A stretch of DNA of 64,000 nucleotides, taken from positions 665,757 through 729,756 of the forward strand of contig JANPWX010000082.1 in the NCBI GenBank assembly GCA_024734555.1, read 5' to 3'. Source of the DNA: Trochalopteron elliotii (Eukaryota > Chordata > Aves > Passeriformes > Leiothrichidae). The notes under the pieces are model-generated. The model saw only the letters and a program-made list of their open reading frames with translations. It was not told the origin of the DNA and searched no databases. Below are positions 58,133 through 64,000 of this stretch, piece after piece. Each line of letters starts with the position of its first letter. Positions within the stretch are counted from its first letter, which is position 1. A program made the position numbers and the translations under genes.

Positions 58133-58896
58133 TGTCCTGGGTTACAGAAGGAGACTGCCAATGTGGGGTGTAACCAAACTGTGTATTCTACTCCCCTACA
58201 CAATATTTCTGACAAAACGTTTAAGATGTGTTGCTCACAGTAGATGCCCAGTGCTTACCCAACCCCTCAGGCTACAAACTAGGTGTTAAATAAGGTAAAA
58301 GAGGTAACTGGGCAAGGCAGGGTAGTGTTTCTTTTTCTTCACAATAGTGACTCAGCCCTGATAACTCCCTCCAGAGAAGCAGCAGCACAGTTCCACCCAT
58401 CCTTAGGGGGTCATGTGTGCTAATAAGCCATAATGAACTGTATGGCACCAGCAGAATAGGCAGCTGCAATGGCTATCAAGGACTCAAAAAAATATCCTAC
58501 AGGATTACATCATTCCATTGTGAAAATCACTGCCTCAGGGGTGGTACTGAGCATTCCTGCTGGCACCTGACTACATATAATTGGGGACTCAGGACATTGC
58601 CAGCACCAGGATTCGAGAGAGCAAGGGCTGGACCAGAACTTCCACAAGGATCACCGCTTTTGACAAGACTGCAACCATCACTTCCACAGGACTGCAACCA
58701 CCATTTAACTGGACTGCAACCACCACCCTGACCCACAGGGTGCCAGGTTGTACTCTGAATTTGTGTGTTAAAGCCAGCTTTTCTGTATCATTGCATTTAT
58801 TGTAATCTTTCCATTAAATTGTAACTCTGACCTGAAATCTCTCAAGGTACTTTGTATGGGGTTCATTTCTCCTGCGGGTTTACTTTCAAACCAGCA
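58133..58896 (+). mobile_element. LTR related to 27362-27952
   Basis: Shares the start TGTCCTGGGTT, the ATTAAATTGTA polyadenylation region followed by a CTGACCTGAAATCTCTC-like block, and the TTTCAAACCA end with the element at 27362. It is longer (about 764 bp) and contains a separate tandem repeat at 58667-58733. No target duplication was found, and the right end is inferred from similarity. Confidence 0.7.
58667..58733 (+). repeat. Tandem repeat of 22-23 bp, three units, inside the LTR
   Basis: GACTGCAACCA recurs at 58667, 58690 and 58712. This is a different minisatellite from the one in the related LTR at 27362, at a comparable position ahead of the polyadenylation region. Confidence 0.85.
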
Positions 58897-58989
58897 TGAG
58901 AATGAAAAAAGAAGAATACAGTTAATACTGCTGTAGAAGCTCAGTCTTTTTACACCAATTCACAGAAAGACAAGTCCTGAATAGACCTC

Positions 58990-59174
58990 ATCTGTTACTG
59001 ACCTGCTCAAACCCAGAGGGTTTGTGGACCCCCTATCCCTGGAGGTGTTCAAGGCCAAGCTGGATGGGGCTCTTAGCAATATGGTGTAGTGAGAGGTGTC
59101 CCTGCCCATGGCAAGGGAGTTGGAACCAGATCATGACAGAGGTCCTACCCAACCCTAACCATTGTATGATTCTG
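58990..59174 (+). mobile_element. CR1 LINE 3' end, short
   Basis: Runs through CCTGGAGGTGTTCAAGGCCA and GAGGTGTCCCTGCCCATGGC to the tail ATTGTATGATTCTG, the standard CR1 3' end. Heavily truncated. Confidence 0.88.
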
Positions 59175-59950
59175 TTTTCTTTGCTGCTGTTAATAAATGG
59201 CACCCCATTTGTGTTTTGCTGGGCACAGCTGAAAGACACGAGTTAGGAGTGTCCCATTTGTATATACCAGTGGACTTGCACGCCCCTAATTTTTTTTTAT
59301 TGAGCATGTTCAGTTGGATTTCATTACTTTTCCTCTTTAGAAAGCTAAAAAATGTTGATCTGATTCAAACTGTGAGTCTAATCACTAAAATACTACTCTA
59401 TCAAAATGTCCATTGATCAATGTCTGTATGTTGAAATGTGTCAGCTGAGCAGATGTGCTGTATTTAGCTTCTAGTTAATCTACACTGGAGTTAATTCAGT
59501 AAAGCAAAAAACCTTTAGCCAATTTAAAAATATGCTAAAATCAGAAAAAACTGTAATAATTGTTTACAAACCATTTTTCCATTTCTCCTCTACTGCAGGA
59601 CCAAAAATCAAAATTAAAAAAAATCTGACCGGTTGGGAGACACCTGGCTGAAAATCTCCCTGCATTAATGCTCAAATAAATGCAAGATCTTGAGTTACCT
59701 TAAAAATTTTGAGATTGTGCAAAACCTCAAGAAATATAAAGAATAAAGGAAAAGAGAGATGGAGAAGTGTAACTGGTGGAAAAAAAAATAAGTCTGCTGC
59801 ACTGGGTGCCTGCGAATAGAGGATGGAACTCATCTATGCTCATGCCCATGTTCTCAAACCAACAAGGACATCAAAAGGACATTTGCTTTAATTCTTATCC
59901 ACTTGCATATTTAAGTTTTGAGCACCATGAAGATTTTTTTTCATGTCTGC
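59175..59950. other. Non-genic, nothing recognised
   Basis: AT-rich sequence between the CR1 fragment and the next LTR. No exon or repeat was identified. Confidence 0.5.
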
Positions 59951-60948
59951 TGTGGTGGATTGACCCTAGCTGGATGCCAGGTACCCACCAAAGACACTGT
60001 CACTCCACACCTCAGCAGAACTGGGAAGGGAAAAATATAACAAAAGGCTCCTGAGTAGAGGTAAGGACAGTGAGAGATCACTCACCAATTACAGTCAAAA
60101 GACACTCATTGAGGAAAAAAAATTCAATTTATTACCAGTAAGTTCACAGGAGAATAATGACAAATAAAGTTAAACCTTCCCATTAGCTCTTCCCTCCCAG
60201 ACTTAAAATTTATTCCTGAGTTCTTGATCTCTTCTTGCAGGAGCAGCACAAGAGGAAGGGAAATGGGAGTTTTGATTAATTAATCACACACTTGCTTCTC
60301 CTTCCTCCTCAATGGGGAACGCCTCACAGTCGTCTCCTGCTCCAACTTGAGGTTCCTCCATTGAGAACAGTCCTCCATAAACTCCTCCAACTGCTCCTCC
60401 AAACTGCTCCAGTCCTTCTCACAGGCTGCAGCCCTTCATGAGCTGGTTCACTGGGTTCCTTACACAGCGTGTAGTCCCTAAGTAAAAGACTGTCCTAGAA
60501 TGGGATCACAAGTCCTGCCAACAAACCTAGTCCAGTATGGGCTCCTCTCTCCACAGGTCCTATCATGAGCCTACTGTAGCATGGGCTTCCCACAGGGTTA
60601 CAGCCCCAGCATGGGGTCCTCTATGAGCTGCCAGTGCATCTCTGCTGCGCCATGGACCTCCATGGGCTGCAGGGGGACAGTCTGCCTTACCATGGTCTTC
60701 ACCACAGGCTGCAAGAGAATCTCTGTTCCAGCTGAAGTTGCCCTTGTGTATTTGATTCTCACTGCTTAAATCTGTTATTCCACAAGTGCTTCCACTGTCA
60801 CTGATGAGTTCAGCCTTGCCAAGAAGTAGGTTGGAGCCAGCTGCCATTGGCTCTACCAGACATAGGGGAAGCTTCTAGCAGCTTCTCATAGAAGCCACCC
60901 CTCAAGCCCTGCCCAGCTACCTAACACTTACGACACAAACCCAATACA
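59951..60948 (-). mobile_element. Avian ERV LTR (998 bp), minus orientation
   Basis: In its own sense it starts TGTATTGGGTTTGTG, continues with GAGAAGCTGCTAGAAGCTTC and ends GGTACCTGGCATCC ... AATCCACCACA, an LTR type widespread in birds. It is the relative of the interrupted LTR at 8901-11076 and lies in the opposite orientation. No exact target duplication was found; ACATG/ACATC-like sequences flank it with four extra bases on one side. Confidence 0.78.
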
Positions 60949-61724
60949 GATGTTCAGGTAAAATATTCTCACTAATGCAAACAGTACATGCATGACCCTT
61001 TTACAAGACCTCTTTATGTAAGTTTTCAGAGTAGGAGAAAGATTTAGCAGGAGAAAGATTTAAGCACCAATCTTTTTACAAAATCTTACATTTAAAATAC
61101 TATGTGCTTCCAGTACTACAATACAAAGCAACTGCAGTGCATTTTTAAATTAGTATAGCAAATTAACACCATCTTGCTAACGTATATGACTTACTCAATT
61201 ATGTCAATGAAAACTTACGTGGTGCTTGAGAGCTTTTGGAACTGTTGTCACATAAAAAGTTTTATGAAAAAAATTATTAAAATTGTATATAGTTTTTAAT
61301 TCCCACGTGATGTGTTACAGAAGGGAAAATTAGTATGCTATTATGACTCTGAGTCAGAAAAATTTCTGTATGAAAAGGTTTAGCTTGTACCAATACTACA
61401 AAAATAAGACAGAAAAAAAGGCTGAATTGCAAATAAGGAGAAGGATATTAAATCAGAGAAAAGGGTTCTAAGCTTCTAATTCTACATGTAGAATCCAAAT
61501 CTTATCTCAGTAAAGTCAGTGGGAATTTCAGTATTCAATTCACTGTGTCAAAGGCTTCACTTTAAGTAAGTATGAACTTAAAGCAGATACACCCATATGA
61601 TTGTTAAAACAATGGAACATGTAACTAAATAATGTCACCTGAGATCCACAGTCAAGTATAAAGTGATTTGAAAAAGATTCAAGCATTAATTAAGCAGATA
61701 ACAGATCTCTTCATCCTAGCAGTT
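60949..61724. other. Non-genic, nothing recognised
   Basis: AT-rich. An 18-bp phrase (GGAGAAAGATTTA) recurs at about 61035 and 61051. Confidence 0.5.
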
Positions 61725-63357
61725 TGTGCTAGTTTTGCATTGATTAACACTTAGTGAGGAGGGAAGAAGTCACAGAAGTGATTTTCTAAGAGAAGCTGCT
61801 AACAGCTTTCTCTGTGCCTGACAAAACCAATGAGTGGCTAGTTTTGAATACTGACACCTTGTTAAACCACTAGAAAAATGAACACGCCTCTGTGAATACA
61901 CATTAAAAATCAAACAAACCCCAGGAAAGCCCATTTTTTCTCCCAGACTGAGAACAGGTAACAGGCCCTGCTGAGGGGCTGGGGGCCCTTCTCAGGAAGC
62001 CCGCTGGGCCGAGCCCAGGCCCAGCAGCTGCCAGGCAGGGGAGGAGAGGAGAAAGCCCCGTCCTGGCCGGATCAGGCCCCACTGGCTATTAACATCCTGC
62101 CGTCAGGCCAGTTCCCCTCCCCAGCACAGCCTCTGATGAATCTTCCACCATGAACAGTTCCAGGCACCATTACTGAGTCCTCTTGCCGTGGGGCTGCCCC
62201 AGTGCTGCAAGAGATCATGCACCTGACACCAGGGGTGTCTCTGCAGCTGTGCAAAGAGTGGCCCAGCAGCTGAAACTGAATACAGCCAGAGCCCCTGAGA
62301 TCCTAGCACAGCCCCAGTGCAGCCTGAATCTATCACCGTGACTGCTTTGACCATCGTGACCTCCACAGGCCCCAGGCGAGATATTATGTCTTTCACTCCA
62401 CAGATGAAACTCGCAAAACATTAATTCCTCTCTAAGTAAGAGAAAAGGACAGAGTGAGGACACATAGAGAAACAACATTAAGGTCAGTGAAGGAGGAGTC
62501 AAGTCACAGATGGGAGGAGAATGAGAAGATGCCTTAGTCTTAGGCTGAAATTCTTTTGTAAGGCCATGGTGATGGACCGTGATATACTATAATATCCCTT
62601 TAATTTGTAGAAACAGTATGTGGGGAGATGAAGTGTTCAAAATTGTAGACATGAACAAAGACATTTGTGTTCAATTAAGGAAATGTTGAAGCAGCTGTGA
62701 TCTCACAAAAAGCTTAAACAGAGAGAGAGAGAGATGAGATGAAGACCTGCCCCCAGGGGGGAGAAAAAGATCTCTGTTCCCAGAGATGAAGATGATCTCA
62801 AAAACAGATAACAAGAACCTTTGTTTTTGAGCAGCTCATCCTTAAAATAATACCCAATGAGTTCGACATGGCCCATGAATGCAGCTGTGGGAAGGCTGCA
62901 TGAAATAGGAGGGACTCCACAAATACAGATTCCTGGGAGACTGCTATTTGTGAGAACTGAAGCCATGAAAAACTGCTTTCTTCTAGAGAAGTCTCTATGA
63001 CATAGCAAAAGAGACTCCTCTTCCTAAGAGAACTGATGAAAGACTATTTTAAAAGTGGTCAGCTGATGTAAGTCCCTGGTTTTCTCTCTGTACGTTGTCA
63101 GTAGGAAAGAAAAAAATGTTGAGGGGGAAGGAGAAGTGTTCTAAAGGTTTTATTCTGATCCTTATTAATTTTTTTCTTTTTCTTGTAGTTTTGTTAATAA
63201 AGCTTTCTTTATACCCTTTAAAGTTTAAGCCCGCTTTGCTCCTCTCCTAATCCCATCTCACAGCAGAATAAGAGTAAATTCTAGTGGGGGCTCAACCCAC
63301 CACATTATTTAGTGCATTGGCCAGGAAACAAAAAATTGGCGAACCAAAACCACTACA
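61725..63357 (+). mobile_element. Full-length LTR (about 1.63 kb), copy D of the CACTACA-ending family
   Basis: Starts TGTGCTAGTTTTGCATTG and ends CAAAACCACTACA. Its 5' and 3' parts match the LTR at 9700-10366, but it carries about 1 kb of extra, partly GC-rich sequence between them. AATAAA is intact at 63196-63201. Flanks CAGTT (61720-61724) and CGGTG (63358-63362) agree at three of five positions, so the target duplication is at best degraded. A GA run lies at about 62721-62733. Open frames inside are not retroviral genes. Confidence 0.75.
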
Positions 63358-64000
63358 CGGTGTTTTGCTATCTTGTTATATATAGACAGGATGAATAACT
63401 CCAGTCTTCATACATCACAAAACCTATCAACACTTCCTGACATATAATTTGGCAATACTAAATGCATGACAATAAGATTTATCCTATAAGGTCACTTACA
63501 TGCTAAAACATTGAAGACAGACAATTCCATTTCTGGAAATCCTTTACACAAAAATGCAGAAGTGTTTAGTTTAGAAATAGATAGCTAAGTCCACATTTTG
63601 AATCTTTCTTTTTGGGTCTTCTTAACTGCTTGGCTATCTTTCTTATCTGCTTGGCTATCTTTCTTACTATCACACTTTTCTAATGGGCCAAGAGTGCATT
63701 TCAATTTTATGACCGGGGATAAAAAGCAGCTTGTCCTGATTCCTCTGTAAAATGCAATCAGTGATATATTTTATATATATACAATAGTGTATGGTAGCAA
63801 ATGTTTTTCAATTGAAATGTGGCATAATTATAGAAAGGAAAATTAATATAAATATTCCTAAATAGTTTCTGTTTCACAAACTTTGATATGGTGACTCTTT
63901 ATTCAGTGCTTTGAGCCTTTACACATTTAAGGTTAGGCTTTACAAAGGTTTAGTAAGAAAGAGATAATTGGTCAGGTAAATAATCCCTGTCTGTCCTAAT
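63358..64000. other. Non-genic right edge
   Basis: AT-rich sequence with a 21-bp tandem duplication at 63626-63667 (CTGCTTGGCTATCTTTCTTA core) and a TA-rich stretch near 63757-63785. No ANO3 exon could be supported. Confidence 0.5.
63626..63667. repeat. 21-bp tandem duplication
   Basis: Two adjacent copies begin at 63626 and 63647 and share CTGCTTGGCTATCTTTCTTA. Confidence 0.9.

Noticed and set aside
58272..58469. Minus-strand frame containing LPCLAQ, similar to a phrase in the mammalian ANO3 N terminus
   Set aside because: Only six residues match, and the frame lies inside the LTR at 58133-58896, so chance is more likely.
63494..63527. Minus-strand ATG (MELSVFNVLA) followed by a GTAAGT donor as an upstream exon
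   Set aside because: Splicing to the candidate exon at 57117 creates a stop, and there is no family match.

Overview
The window reads as avian nuclear DNA: AT-rich introns carrying CR1 LINE 3' ends with the typical ATTCTATGATTCTG tail, bird-type endogenous-retrovirus LTRs, and two recognisable vertebrate genes split into short exons with GT/AG borders. No bacterial operon, CRISPR array, rRNA or tRNA gene was found. The species cannot be fixed from sequence alone; a neoavian bird is likely.

Main gene: ANO3 (anoctamin-3, TMEM16C), on the minus strand from about 57.1 kb down to 4.9 kb. Eleven exons are well supported and one further N-terminal exon is a candidate. All neighbouring exon phases fit, giving about 407 codons, from the cytoplasmic N-terminal region through the dimerization domain and TM1, the cysteine-rich first extracellular loop and the start of TM2. 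The true N terminus (expected above 57.1 kb) and the remaining TM2 to C-terminal exons (expected below position 1) were not found here.

Second gene: MUC15 (mucin-15), on the plus strand at the left edge. Its last two coding exons are present (membrane-spanning exon at about 560-700; cytoplasmic tail and stop at 1600-1745). The mucin ectodomain exon lies off the left edge. MUC15 sits antisense inside an ANO3 intron, the arrangement known in mammals, which supports both identifications.

The introns hold most of the rest: LTRs of at least five families, several with exact 5- or 6-bp target-site duplications (3044-3472, 8901-11076, 12393-13072, 27362-27952, 49739-50052, 54084-55465, 56307-56985); one LTR nested in another (9700-10366 inside 8901-11076); five CR1 fragments; a GATA microsatellite (19880-19930); and several short tandem duplications. 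Two nearly equal-length LTRs of one family lie in opposite orientation at 12.4-13.1 kb and 56.3-57.0 kb. The first ends only 55 bp from an ANO3 3' splice site. The 57.2-64.0 kb end is repeat-dense with no recognised exon.

I see no sign of a new multi-gene system. The interest is in gene architecture (nested genes, a 45-nt micro-exon, closely placed tandem splice acceptors) and in LTR biology (nesting, modular LTRs, internal minisatellites, an inverted LTR pair).
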